A stretch of DNA of 32,158 nt, taken from an uncultured Nitrososphaerales archaeon (GTDB lineage Archaea > Thermoproteota > Nitrososphaeria > Nitrososphaerales > JACAEJ01). The notes beneath the pieces are model-generated. The model saw only the letters and a list, made by a program, of their open reading frames with translations, was not told where the DNA came from and ran no database searches. Positions 1-9,487 of this stretch are shown piece after piece (position 1 is the stretch's first letter; the number at the start of each line of letters is the position of its first letter). Location of the stretch: contig CALLJF010000047.1 in the NCBI GenBank assembly GCA_938091495.1, positions 1-32,158 of the forward strand. The letters run 5' to 3'. The position numbers were made by a program, and so were the translations under genes.

Positions 1-25
1 ATCAGAAAGTCCTCTTCTAATTATC

Positions 26-827
26 TCATCACATAAATCTTACCATAAGTTTGCTTATGGTAAGATTATCGTCTATTAACCAGAAAAATCTAATCCCATT
101 TCGGATAGCAGAATTCAATCTCATCAGCAATTCTCTTGGCAGATTTTAGCCCTCTATCTACCATTCCAATGTTTCCGTTGAGTACAAAAGTTACAACGTA
201 TAATCCTCTCGATTCCTTTATCAAACCGTACCTAGTTTTAGCACCAGCCATCATAGTGAAGTGATATTTACGAACAAAATCTTTAACAAAGTGATAACCG
301 CGATACGGTAAATCATCTAAATTCTCAATTAAAGGCCTTTCTGGATTATTTATAATATTTCCATCATGCCTGAATGATATACCCTTTACCTGTGAAAAAG
401 ATTTCTTTTCTATTAATGAGTTGACCAACTCTGCAAAAGTTTGCTCCCCTTCTCCACGAACTATTACATCGATCTCAGGATAGGCCCTTAAGCTCTCTTG
501 AGCCATAAATGTAAAATGCTGACCCCCAACTACAGTCAGAGCGTCAGGTCTGACCTTCTTTACTATGCTACAAGTTTGAGCGATAGTGTAAGTGTTACAA
601 GTTGAGAGCCCGCTACAAGCAACAACGTTAGGGTCAAAGGATTCTATGCGCCTTTCTAACCCCTCCCAATCCAGTCTTTCAGCTTGGCAGTCAAGTACTT
701 CTATCTCTACTTCTTTGTTTTTACTTTCAAGAAAAGCAGCAAGTTGAAGGATTCCGTAAGGAGGCGGAAGATACTCTCCCATTATAAACCAAAATTCTTT
801 AGGCGGCTCTACGAAGAGGACTCTCAT
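26..827 (-). pseudogene. B12-binding radical SAM protein, decayed (ORF 90..827 is its intact N-terminal part)
   Basis: N-terminal cobalamin-binding-like domain (MRVLFVEPPKEFW..PPPYGILQLAAFLE..VVACSGLSTCNTYTIAQTCSIVKKVRP). The radical SAM Cys motif is absent in frame but appears in another frame as ..IIRCNFCTQRKHWNGR*RAK. A third frame segment, GIRFFWLIDDNLTISK, follows the ORF stop. Confidence 0.75.
36..67. repeat. Perfect 14-bp inverted repeat with 4-nt loop (aatcttaccataag tttg cttatggtaagatt)
   Basis: Direct reading of positions 36-49 and 54-67. Confidence 0.95.
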
Positions 828-876
828 TACTAATCACCTTGAGTCTTATTTGATTCTGATGCTGATTTTGCTATAA

Positions 877-1188
877 TTACGAAGGAGGTTTCTTAACTCT
901 TCGTCCTCCCCGTGAATAAGAAATGATTCCACCTACGATGATCATAATCCCTATTAGAAAGAGGATGCCGGGCCAGAACAAGTTAAAGTACCATAGTATG
1001 GCAAGGCCTATTAGGAAAACACCGATGGCTATTAACCCCCAGAACTCTCCGCCACGCTCCCAGCCAAAGCATTCGTATCTAGGCCCCCTCCACTCCTCCC
1101 TTTTATACCCCGCTACTGGAGTTCCACACTTAGAACAGAATTCTTCTCCTTCAGCCAATTGAGCACCACATTTTCTACAGTATGGCAT
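877..1188 (-). CDS. Zinc-ribbon (CxxC..CxxC) small membrane protein
   Basis: MPYCRKCGAQLAEGEEFCSKCGTPV followed by two hydrophobic segments. Confidence 0.75.
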   Translation of the reverse strand: MPYCRKCGAQLAEGEEFCSKCGTPVAGYKREEWRGPRYECFGWERGGEFWGLIAIGVFLIGLAILWYFNLFWPGILFLIGIMIIVGGIISYSRGGRRVKKPPS

Positions 1189-1262
1189 TTACACCCTTCT
1201 TATCTAAGTGAATATATAAGCTCTTTTAAATGCACAAAATTTGTGAAGATTTAGAATTTGAA

Positions 1263-1808
1263 CTACTTTTTTCTGCCCCTAAAGTATGACACGATAATGC
1301 CATATACGATCACCAGTATGCCAACTGTTACAATTGCTAGTACTACAACCATCTGCCAAGTCATAAGTCTTTGACTGTTAAGATAGACAAGATAAGCAAT
1401 CGATATTACACCAACTCCCGATAGCACGTCTTGCAAAGGTCTTCTCCACGATTGTCTTAAGACAACCCTTATGCCAGCCATAACAAAGTCAGACACTCCT
1501 ATCAAACCTAAGAAGAGGGCGAAGACGTAGCGAAGTTGTGAAGATGGAGGTACAAAGACTCCTTCACCTAGACTCTCAAAAAAGGCTTGAAACTCTGATA
1601 GAATCCATGTGTTTGTCGAGAATATATAACCAACTATCAGAAGGAAAAAGCCGAAGGATACTAAACCTAAGTAGTCTCTTTCAGCCCTTCCTTCGCCAAA
1701 GCACTCTTCTCGAGGAGGTTTCCACACCTCCGATACTGGAGTACCACACTTTGTGCAGTACCTTGCTCCCTCAGCATATTCAGCTCCACACTTCTTACAG
1801 TAAGGCAT
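1263..1808 (-). CDS. Zinc-ribbon membrane protein, paralogue of the 877..1188 product (start probably the second Met; ORF extends to 1832)
   Basis: MPYCKKCGAEYAEGARYCTKCGTPVSE..REECFG parallels the neighbouring gene; several TM segments. Confidence 0.75.
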   Translation of the reverse strand: MPYCKKCGAEYAEGARYCTKCGTPVSEVWKPPREECFGEGRAERDYLGLVSFGFFLLIVGYIFSTNTWILSEFQAFFESLGEGVFVPPSSQLRYVFALFLGLIGVSDFVMAGIRVVLRQSWRRPLQDVLSGVGVISIAYLVYLNSQRLMTWQMVVVLAIVTVGILVIVYGIIVSYFRGRKK

Positions 1809-1864
1809 CTCTATTTTTAGAAAGATTTCCATATAAGACTTTCCCTAGAGATAGAGATTTATGA

Positions 1865-2863
1865 TTGCTAGTGTTAAACTTAAACAAGAACAATTTGGCA
1901 TACCCTCCCTTACTGCTAGATGTTTTGAGAAGGCAGAAGTATCATATAGTAGGTAATCACTCCAGCGTAAAGAAGTGCAAGTGGCTACATGAAAGCCTTG
2001 TTCATGATAGAGTTTGCTATAAGCAAAAGTTCTATGGTATAAGATCTCATCGATGTCTTCAGATGACTCCTGCAGTCTTGAGTTGTTTGACTCACTGTAT
2101 TTATTGCTGGAGAGTCATGCCTGAAGATATTGGTATAGAATGGAATGAAACCTTTGGGAGTGATTGGGACGAGCCTGAAGAAATTGTGGAAGGTTGTATT
2201 AGAGAGCAAAGAAGGATACTAACAGGCTACAAGGATCAGGTAATAAAAGGGAGAGTGAAAAAAGAAAAGTATGAAGAGGCTCTTAACCCTAACATGGTTG
2301 CCATAAGCCTCTCAGGAGAACCTACTCTTTACCCTAAATTAGGAGAACTTATAGCATCATTCAAAGGAAGGGGCTTCTCTGTATTCTTAGTTACTAGTGG
2401 AATTCTACCAGAAGCTCTAAAGAGGCTGGATGCTGAGCCCTCTCAACTTTACATATCTCTAACGGCTCCAGACTACGATACTTATCAGAAGGTTAACAGA
2501 CCAATATCACCAAGGCTTTGGTATTCTCTTATGAAGAGCTTAGAGCTTGTAAAGAGCTTCAAATACCCAGTAGCCATTAGAATAACGGCAATAAAAGGAA
2601 TAAACATGGATCGTCCAGAAAATTTCAGTAAATTGATAAGCATGTCTGATTGCACTTATGTTGAGATAAAAGCCTACATGCACCTTGGCTACTCTATGCA
2701 TAGATTAACTAAAAGCAATATGCCTAGCTTTAAAGAAATAGAGAGATTTAGTGATCGATTATCTGAATTGACTGGATACAAAAAAATAGGAAGCTCTGAA
2801 GAAAGTCGTGTAGTATTGTTGTCCAAGCTCAAAAAGCCCATTACCTTTGATCAATTTACATGA
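1865..2863 (+). CDS. taw1: tRNA 4-demethylwyosine synthase Taw1/TYW1-like radical SAM enzyme
   Basis: YHIVGNHSSVKKCKWLHESL, SHRCLQMTPAVLSCLTHCIYCWR (CxxxCxxC), MVAISLSGEPTLYPKLGELI, YISLTAPDYDTYQKVNRP. Confidence 0.93.
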   Translation: MLVLNLNKNNLAYPPLLLDVLRRQKYHIVGNHSSVKKCKWLHESLVHDRVCYKQKFYGIRSHRCLQMTPAVLSCLTHCIYCWRVMPEDIGIEWNETFGSDWDEPEEIVEGCIREQRRILTGYKDQVIKGRVKKEKYEEALNPNMVAISLSGEPTLYPKLGELIASFKGRGFSVFLVTSGILPEALKRLDAEPSQLYISLTAPDYDTYQKVNRPISPRLWYSLMKSLELVKSFKYPVAIRITAIKGINMDRPENFSKLISMSDCTYVEIKAYMHLGYSMHRLTKSNMPSFKEIERFSDRLSELTGYKKIGSSEESRVVLLSKLKKPITFDQFT

Positions 2864-2932
2864 AGTATTTATACCAAAAGATTCTTAAGTAAATTGATTT
2901 AACTGTTCTTACTCCTTTAGGGAAGTTAAATT

Positions 2933-3514
2933 ATGTTCCAAATCGTTGAGCTTGAAGATGTTATAAGGATACCTCCAAACAAGTTTGGTAAGCCTCTTGA
3001 CGAGATAGCATTAGAGATTCTAAAAGCAAGATATGAAAGTACTATAAGCCCTGAGCTAGGTTATGTTATATTGGTAAAAGATGTGTCTGTGGGGTCTGTG
3101 GGGAAGATACTCCCTGGTGATGCAGGCACTTATCACAAAGTGAAGTTTTCAATCCTCAGCTTTTACCCGAAGATTCAAGAAGTGGTTGAAGGAGAAATAG
3201 TCGAGATTACAGATTTTGGAGCCTTTGTCAGAGTAGGACCTGTGGATGCATTACTCCATTTATCTCAGATTACTGATGATTTTCTGACAAGCGATGTAAA
3301 ACAAGGGATGATACTGGCAAGCAAGAGTAAAAGGACTCTCAGAATAGGCTCTAAGGTTAGAGTCAGAATAACAGCTGTGAGTTTAGGGAGAGGTACGGCC
3401 ATAGGTAAGATAGGTGTAACAAGTAGGCAACCCTTCTTAGGAGCCTTAGAATGGATAGAAGAGGATTTGAAGAAGGCATCTAAGGTCGTTGAAGTTGAAA
3501 AGAAAGAAAAGTGA
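2933..3514 (+). CDS. rpo7: DNA-directed RNA polymerase subunit Rpo7 (E')
   Basis: N-terminal MFQIVELEDVIRIPPNKFGKPL and S1 domain VVEGEIVEITDFGAFVRVGPVDALLHLSQI. Confidence 0.95.
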   Translation: MFQIVELEDVIRIPPNKFGKPLDEIALEILKARYESTISPELGYVILVKDVSVGSVGKILPGDAGTYHKVKFSILSFYPKIQEVVEGEIVEITDFGAFVRVGPVDALLHLSQITDDFLTSDVKQGMILASKSKRTLRIGSKVRVRITAVSLGRGTAIGKIGVTSRQPFLGALEWIEEDLKKASKVVEVEKKEK

Positions 3515-3708
3515 AAAGATTGGTTAAAGAAATAGCTTGTAGAAAGTGTAAGACTTTGACCATAAGTCGAATATGTCCTAACTGTAAGTCTAAGGATTTA
3601 AATCCCAACTGGTCAGGGCTTGTAATTATAATCGATGTAGATTCATCTCAAATAGCCAAGATTCTCAACATAGAAAAGCCTGGAAGATATGCCCTAAAAG
3701 TGAGATGA
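3511..3708 (+). CDS. spt4: Transcription elongation factor Spt4 / RNA polymerase subunit E''
   Basis: Zinc-ribbon small protein ACRKCKTLTISRICPNCKSKDLNPNWSGLVIIIDVDSSQIAKILNI, overlapping the end of rpo7 (GTG start). Confidence 0.93.
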   Translation: MKRLVKEIACRKCKTLTISRICPNCKSKDLNPNWSGLVIIIDVDSSQIAKILNIEKPGRYALKVR

Positions 3709-3725
3709 AGCAAAGGTAAGTAATT

Positions 3726-4313
3726 TTGCATCAGGGCAAAAGCCATAAGAGTAGTGAGATTATAAACCATGAATATATTTTACAAAAAGAGTTAAGAGAA
3801 GCATTAAAGGAGCCTTTGGGATCATTGATTCTTAACGATAATTTGACTTACGACGAGATTAAACGCCACTTAAACAAAAGTGAGATGATAATTACAGTAG
3901 GAGATGCCACTACTGAAAGATTGATAAAACTGGGGATAATTCCATCAATTCAAATAGTAGATGGAAGGGAGATGAGAGCTAAGAGAGCTTTGCCTTTATC
4001 GAAAATAGAGAGTCAGATTAAAGCGTCAAACCCGGCAGGGCGCATATCAAGAGAGGCTCTAAATGCATTATCATCAGCCATTAAAGCAAAGAAGCCCATT
4101 AGAATAGTCATAGACGGTGAGGAGGATCTTCTCACATTGCCTTCTATAGCATTAGCTCCATACGGCTCATCAGTCCTCTATGGGCAACCTAAGAAGGGAA
4201 TAGTTATCATCAAAGTGGATAGGGCATCAAAAAGAATGGCTATCTCATTTATGAACAAAATGATCACAAGGAACTTTGCTGATAATAGCCAGATTTTTAA
4301 TAGTAATGGATAA
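3726..4313 (+). CDS. GTP-dependent dephospho-CoA kinase (DUF359 family)
   Basis: MIITVGDATTERLIKLGIIPSIQIVDGREMR, NPAGRISREAL, IVIDGEEDLLTLPSIALAPYGSSVLYGQPKKGIVIIKV; position between spt4 and rps24e; TTG start. Confidence 0.9.
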   Translation: MHQGKSHKSSEIINHEYILQKELREALKEPLGSLILNDNLTYDEIKRHLNKSEMIITVGDATTERLIKLGIIPSIQIVDGREMRAKRALPLSKIESQIKASNPAGRISREALNALSSAIKAKKPIRIVIDGEEDLLTLPSIALAPYGSSVLYGQPKKGIVIIKVDRASKRMAISFMNKMITRNFADNSQIFNSNG

Positions 4314-4354
4314 AATATTAATATCAGACAACATTCGTTTAAGAAGAGTAAAGT

Positions 4355-4708
4355 TTGAGCCTTAATATAACCAAAGACGTTAGGAACGATTTGCTTAGAA
4401 GAAGAGAGATTGATTGCATATTCAGTTCTATGGCCGGATCGTTGAAAAGGCAAGACGCCGTTAACATGGTAGCAAAAAGTCTTAATGTCGATGCTAAAAA
4501 GGTCTTCCTTATCTCTTTAAGGAATAAGACAGGAACTAGGGATGTCTTAGGTCTTTTTTACCTTTATGATGAACCTGAGGATGCTAAAAAACAACTCCCT
4601 AAGTATCTATTCTTAAGAATTCAACCAAAGGAGGAAAAAGAGAAAGTGGCAAAGGAAGTTAAGAAGGAAGAACCTAAAAAAGCACCTGAAAAGGCAAAAA
4701 AAGGCTAA
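4355..4708 (+). CDS. rps24e: 30S ribosomal protein S24e
   Basis: Sequence and context (RREIDCIFSSMAGSLKRQDAVNMVAKSLNVDAKKVFLISLRNKTGTRDVLGLFYLYDEPEDAKKQLPKYLFLR); TTG start. Confidence 0.92.
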   Translation: MSLNITKDVRNDLLRRREIDCIFSSMAGSLKRQDAVNMVAKSLNVDAKKVFLISLRNKTGTRDVLGLFYLYDEPEDAKKQLPKYLFLRIQPKEEKEKVAKEVKKEEPKKAPEKAKKG

Positions 4709-4719
4709 GGTGAGTTAAA

Positions 4720-4911
4720 ATGGCTGAAGAGAAGAAAGTTAAGAAAAAGGCTAATCCACAAGTATGGAAGTTTTATCAAATCAGTGGCTCATCTCTAGTT
4801 AGACCGAAGAAAGAGTGCCCAAGATGTGGAAGAGGGGTCTTTCTTGCAGATCATGCAGACAGATTAACATGTGGAAAATGTGGTTATGTATTATTCAAGA
4901 AGAGACAGTAG
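4720..4911 (+). CDS. rps27ae: 30S ribosomal protein S27ae
   Basis: [45 protein letters not shown]. Confidence 0.93.
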   Translation: MAEEKKVKKKANPQVWKFYQISGSSLVRPKKECPRCGRGVFLADHADRLTCGKCGYVLFKKRQ

Positions 4912-6589
4912 CTTTACTCATTTCATCTCTTATAGCTTTCATCACATTTGGGGCAAGAATGGTTTGGAAAGGCGCCAGATAATCTGGATTTAAAGCCTCT
5001 TTGACTGTATCAACGCTTCCAACTTTAAGATAACCATTCAAGAATTCTTTGGTTATGGTCCTTGCTCCAGAGACGTTCAAGGTTAACTTGTTAGAATAAT
5101 AGATAAACAAAGCTATATCCCATGCTTTATCGCCATGCTCACTAGCTTGCTCTAAGTCTGTAAGGAAAATCTTACCGTTCGAGAGTATAGCATTGCTAGG
5201 CTTAGTATCGCCCAAGGAATAACAATGCTTATGGGCGTAGCCTATGCATTCTCCATACATAGAAATTGGAGATTTATCTGCATGATGTCCATCCAATATA
5301 TCCTTAACGATCTTGCCCAGGTTTATCCCTTCTATAAAATTTGTGACCAGTATTCTTTTATTTAATACAATTGAAATTATTTTCGGCGTGTTTAAACCGA
5401 TCTCCCTCAGTTTCCTCATGGCAAAATACTCTCTTCCGAGCCTTGCAAAAGGCGACATTTCGAACCATTTTGTAGGCAATGCCCATAAGTTCAAAAAAGC
5501 CCATTTCAGAGTCTTGATGTCTTTGAAGTTTTTCGTAGCGATATCGATCTTCTTATCCCCGTCTTCCAGCCTGTATACCTTTAAGGTCTCATAAGGCTCC
5601 CCTTGAGGAATTTGTGTTATCTTAGTGTTCTTACTCAGACAAAGATGACTTACTATCTGCTGAAGCCAATCATCGCCCTCGACCATTAATAATCCTTCAT
5701 CTATTCTCCAAAGGCTCTTCGGGTGCTTCATCTCTTCCGGTGCATCTCCGATCTCTTTTGAGCGCCCTATCTTCGATAACAATTCCCTCTTTATTACATC
5801 TAAACCTACATGCCCAGCATATCCATGAACAGCATAAGATATCACACCCCTCTTAGTATATGCAAGAGTTGTCTTGATCTTCCCAATCTTTCTTAACCTG
5901 AGGTATTCGTCTTCTATTCTTAGAGACTTATCATCCAATAACGATATCCAGCCATTGCTCTCCATTTCTTTTAACGGTGTAAGAAAACCTCTAAGAGTTG
6001 CATTTAGATTCTCTTCGCCCAGTGCACCAGTATAGGTCTTCACATAACTGTATAGGGCAGGAGGGTAAAGAGATGCCCTTTTCTTAAGCTTCTCAAACAA
6101 AAGATACTTAATAGGTATGATGAGCTTGGTGGAGAAGTCGCCATAAGATAATACTACCTCATCAAGAATCTCAAAGACAACTCTTCTTTTTAGCTTAATT
6201 TCAACATTCCTAATGAATTCTCTACCCATTAAAGCCTCATATACATTCAACAACCTGCCAGCCACAAATTCACCTAAAAAAGCCTCTTCAGCATCTTTGG
6301 TCAAAGATTTGCCATCGACAACTAAAGCTGCTAAATCTATAGCTTTTCTGATGTAATTATACCTTATCTTTGGCTTGTAATTATTGAGGACAACTATGAT
6401 ATCATAATCGCTATCATCTTTTGCATAACCAGCTATACGAGAACCATAAGCGCATGCAGCTAAAATTTCCTTTCCTTTAGTCATCTCTTTTAAGACTTCG
6501 ATTACGAGGTTTCTCTTTTCTTCCTTCAGTCTACGGACTTCACCATACTTCTTATCTTCGTTCATAAACCTTCCTTTCGAGCTCTTCAA
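4895..6589 (-). CDS. MNT-type nucleotidyltransferase fused to a C-terminal Bud32/LPS-kinase-like protein kinase domain
   Basis: NTase motif [22 protein letters not shown] (GS..DxD). C-terminal kinase-like [46 protein letters not shown]. Overlaps the 3' end of rps27ae by 17 bp. Confidence 0.8.
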   Translation of the reverse strand: MKSSKGRFMNEDKKYGEVRRLKEEKRNLVIEVLKEMTKGKEILAACAYGSRIAGYAKDDSDYDIIVVLNNYKPKIRYNYIRKAIDLAALVVDGKSLTKDAEEAFLGEFVAGRLLNVYEALMGREFIRNVEIKLKRRVVFEILDEVVLSYGDFSTKLIIPIKYLLFEKLKKRASLYPPALYSYVKTYTGALGEENLNATLRGFLTPLKEMESNGWISLLDDKSLRIEDEYLRLRKIGKIKTTLAYTKRGVISYAVHGYAGHVGLDVIKRELLSKIGRSKEIGDAPEEMKHPKSLWRIDEGLLMVEGDDWLQQIVSHLCLSKNTKITQIPQGEPYETLKVYRLEDGDKKIDIATKNFKDIKTLKWAFLNLWALPTKWFEMSPFARLGREYFAMRKLREIGLNTPKIISIVLNKRILVTNFIEGINLGKIVKDILDGHHADKSPISMYGECIGYAHKHCYSLGDTKPSNAILSNGKIFLTDLEQASEHGDKAWDIALFIYYSNKLTLNVSGARTITKEFLNGYLKVGSVDTVKEALNPDYLAPFQTILAPNVMKAIRDEMSKATVSS

Positions 6590-7244
6590 GCTTCAGCTTT
6601 AGAGACGGGTCGATCTTCATTTTTAAGATAGACGATACTGGCAGTCTTATGACGTTATCATTAGGAGATAGATTTAGGGTGGGCAATCCCTTCTCTATCC
6701 ATTCTTTTAGAGTCTTTTCATTTAGCCTCTTATCTTCGAGACCGTTAGAAAATTTCTTGTTGATCAAATTTACCAACCTTTTATCCTTGAATATTAATTT
6801 GGGATCAAAAAGTCTCTCATAGTCTGAGTAGAGGGCTTCGAACAAGGAAGTTGAGAGAGAGTCCGAAACTATGTCAAGTTTACTAAAGCGCTTCATGAAC
6901 TCTATGTAATGTAGGAATTCATGGGCTAATACCGCTTGTATAGTGGTCTTCAACCCGAAGGCAACAAGTGGGGCTGATAGCTGAACCAGTATCTCTAACC
7001 CTAATATCCCTTCTGTAGGGATCGTTCTCGCATAAAGAACTCCTATCTGCCCCTTTTCGACTTGACTTGATGATAAAGGGAGTTTAGGCTCAATATAGTA
7101 ATTCGGATACTTCAACCCCGAAGCTTGCTCGATCTTGGCAATGCCCTCATATAAGTACTTCGTTCTCCTTTTGATCTTATTTAATATGGACAATGGTAAC
7201 TCTCCGGACTTTTCAACTTCCTCTAACTTGATCAAAGGGTCCAA
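6552..7244 (-). CDS. Putative zincin-like metallopeptidase (HExxH)
   Basis: QAVLAHEFLHYIEFMKRF; overlaps the downstream NTase-kinase gene start by 38 bp. Confidence 0.6.
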   Translation of the reverse strand: MDPLIKLEEVEKSGELPLSILNKIKRRTKYLYEGIAKIEQASGLKYPNYYIEPKLPLSSSQVEKGQIGVLYARTIPTEGILGLEILVQLSAPLVAFGLKTTIQAVLAHEFLHYIEFMKRFSKLDIVSDSLSTSLFEALYSDYERLFDPKLIFKDKRLVNLINKKFSNGLEDKRLNEKTLKEWIEKGLPTLNLSPNDNVIRLPVSSILKMKIDPSLKLKLEELERKVYERR

Positions 7245-7297
7245 ATCGTCCTCAGCCCTTTTAAAATTCCCCAGAATATAAGTATGCAGATTTGTTT

Positions 7298-7804
7298 TTA
7301 GTTTTTAAGGGATGATAAGCCACTTGAGCGAATAGAGTAATTTGATCGTTGTGATAAGCTATATATAGGTTCCTTTGCTACTTTTCTCATTTCTATGAAG
7401 GTCTCTGTGTGTAATATCCCATTTATCTTACCAATCTTCTCTGATACGAGATTGTGCAACTCATCCAAAGACTTTGCTCTAATTGAGACAATAAGATCGA
7501 ATCTTCCTGTAACTTCAGAAACTTCTTTGACTTCTGGCAGGTTAGAAAGCTCATTCAGAATATTCTCCCTCAACTTTGAATCTATATCCACCCCTATCAC
7601 AGCGGTTACAATGTAGCCAAGTGATTCCTCGTTCACTGAGATAGTAAAGTTTTTGATGATATTCCTCTTTATGAGTCTCTTAATTCTGCTATAAACCACT
7701 GAAGGGTTCACGTTGATCTTTTTGCTCAGTTTTGGGACTGAGAGGTTGGCATTCTTTACCAACTCTGCCAGTATTTTCATATCTATCTCATCGATTTTGC
7801 CCAC
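7298..7804 (-). CDS. Lrp/AsnC family transcriptional regulator
   Basis: MGKIDEIDMKILAELVKNANLSVPKLSKKINVNPSVVYSRIKRLIKRNIIKNFTI plus RAM-like domain VTGRFDLIVSIRAKSLDELHNLVSEKI. Confidence 0.92.
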   Translation of the reverse strand: MGKIDEIDMKILAELVKNANLSVPKLSKKINVNPSVVYSRIKRLIKRNIIKNFTISVNEESLGYIVTAVIGVDIDSKLRENILNELSNLPEVKEVSEVTGRFDLIVSIRAKSLDELHNLVSEKIGKINGILHTETFIEMRKVAKEPIYSLSQRSNYSIRSSGLSSLKN

Positions 7805-8019
7805 GACCCCACCTTCTTCAATTTATCTTGATATATTCTGCTTAATAAACTTAATTTTTACATTAAAATTAGGGTAAATAAAAATATTCCTTCGCATTAT
7901 AACTTAAACAATAAAGAAAGTAACCATGAATACTAAAAAGATATAATAAGTGAATTTAAAAGAATTTAAGTCATGATTTGATTTATTTTAATTGGTAGCG
8001 AGGTGGGGAAGCCAGGTTT

Positions 8020-8051
<32 letters not shown>

Positions 8052-8072
8052 ACTGAGCTTGCTCAGCCGAAG
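8052..8072 (+). other. tRNA intron 1 (T-stem 5' strand), 21 nt
   Basis: Removal restores GGTG|GTTC. Bulge-helix-bulge fold: exon TCGG (8046-8049) pairs intron CCGA (8067-8070); 3-nt bulges TGA (8050-8052) and AGG (8071-8073); inner stem CTGAG/CTCAG. Confidence 0.85.
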
Positions 8073-8080
8073 GTTCAAAT

Positions 8081-8110
8081 CAGGAGCCATCTCATAGCTC
8101 TTGGGAAACT
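8081..8110 (+). other. tRNA intron 2 (T-loop / T-stem 3' junction), about 30 nt (boundary ambiguous by 1 nt)
   Basis: Removal joins TTCAAAT to CCACC, completing the T-arm. Internal hairpin AGGAGC/GCTCTT. A strict BHB was not obvious by eye. Confidence 0.8.
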
Positions 8111-8141
8111 CCACCCCTCGCTACCAATTAAAATAAATTGC

Positions 8142-8723
8142 TTATCTTGTCTCTTTGATGATTCTTCTTTTAACTATATCCTCCGGGTCACGATTCAACG
8201 ATCTTGTTAGCTCTTCTTTCAATTTCATTACCCTTTGCACGGCACTATTCTCATTACCTAACTCTTCTCTTAGCTTATCCAATGTTTTCTCAAGAGGGAT
8301 TACGTGATTTATCTCGACTATCTTATCAGCGAAGCAAACTATCTTCTCCTCTAAAGATTCTGGCATGTATTTTCCCCCTGGCAATCCAAGCTTCTCGGCT
8401 TCCTCATTCGATATTCCTCCCCCTACATGTCTCTCTGCAATTCTAGCTATCCTCTCATCTATTCCTCTATCCCTCAAAAGCTTTCCACCGATATATCCAT
8501 GGCGAACTGAATGAGTCTTAACTCTACCTATATCGTGTAATAGTCCACCTACCCTTACCAACTCTAAATCTACATCATAGCCTTTTTCTTTGAATGCTAA
8601 GGCCAAAATAATCGAGATTTCGCTTACAGTCACGCTGTGTTTGATAAGGATTTCAGGGCTCTTCTCTTCCCTCAGCAAATTTATGGCTTCTTGCTCGCTT
8701 ATCACATTATTCTCATCTTGCAC
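8142..8723 (-). CDS. HD-domain metal-dependent phosphohydrolase
   Basis: LIKHSVTVSEISIILALAFKEKGYDVDLELVRVGGLLHDIGRVKTHSVRHGYIGGKLLRDRGIDERIARIAERHVGGG. Confidence 0.9.
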   Translation of the reverse strand: MQDENNVISEQEAINLLREEKSPEILIKHSVTVSEISIILALAFKEKGYDVDLELVRVGGLLHDIGRVKTHSVRHGYIGGKLLRDRGIDERIARIAERHVGGGISNEEAEKLGLPGGKYMPESLEEKIVCFADKIVEINHVIPLEKTLDKLREELGNENSAVQRVMKLKEELTRSLNRDPEDIVKRRIIKETR

Positions 8724-8764
8724 TTACAAAAAGTATCTTCTTAATAAGATTTCCAAAGCTTAAA

Positions 8765-9316
8765 CTAGCTCTTTAGTTCGCTTCTCTGACTAATATCCTC
8801 CATTTCTTCCGCTATTTCTCTTATCTTCCACTCAAGAGCCTTCTTTATTTCACAGTTGTCTATAGGATTAAGGATTTTCCCACAGTTGGGGCACTTAAAG
8901 AATAGATCTATAGCCTCTTCGAAGGTCCTTTTTAGACAAGTAAGCATACCACAATGGTAAAACTCATAAGTATTCTCGTAAACTAACTTATCCTTAAGCT
9001 TCCTTAAGGCTTTCTTCTTCTGAGTTTCTATAAAGCTGTCTGTCTGGTCCCTTTGAGCCTTCCATCTATAAACAAACCAGCCTTTCTTCGAGTCACGAAC
9101 TCTTATTCCAGTGATAAGAGATCTTCCAAATAGATCGTACAAAGCCTTCCTAACAGCATTTATCTTCAATCCTGTGGCGCTGGCTATTTCTTCATCGGTT
9201 GCATTCTCATTGTTAAGTAAAGCTCTTGCCACTCTTACGTAATCTTCGCCACCAATCAGACCGGATATCTTTACAAAAGCATCTTCATACTCGATCTTTG
9301 AGTGCTTAGTCAACAT
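8765..9316 (-). CDS. tfe: Transcription initiation factor TFE (alpha subunit)
   Basis: Winged helix EIASATGLKINAVRKALYDLFGRSLITGIRVRDSKKGWFVYRWK, zinc ribbon FKCPNCGKIL. Confidence 0.92.
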   Translation of the reverse strand: MLTKHSKIEYEDAFVKISGLIGGEDYVRVARALLNNENATDEEIASATGLKINAVRKALYDLFGRSLITGIRVRDSKKGWFVYRWKAQRDQTDSFIETQKKKALRKLKDKLVYENTYEFYHCGMLTCLKRTFEEAIDLFFKCPNCGKILNPIDNCEIKKALEWKIREIAEEMEDISQRSELKS

Positions 9317-9487
9317 TCCTTTTTCCTCCTATAAGATTTGTTCAGAGTTTAACGCTATCAATTATGCGGAATTTGCTTTTAAGACTTTCCATAAAAGTAG
9401 TGCTTTAATCCTTGATTTTTCTAAGGTCTTCCCTCAAAGGAATAGCTAAAGACACCTGAGCATTTATCTGCTCTCAAGACGATTTTA

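Noticed and set aside
1538-1864. ORF on + strand, 108 aa
   Set aside because: Antisense to the zinc-ribbon membrane protein; no motif support.
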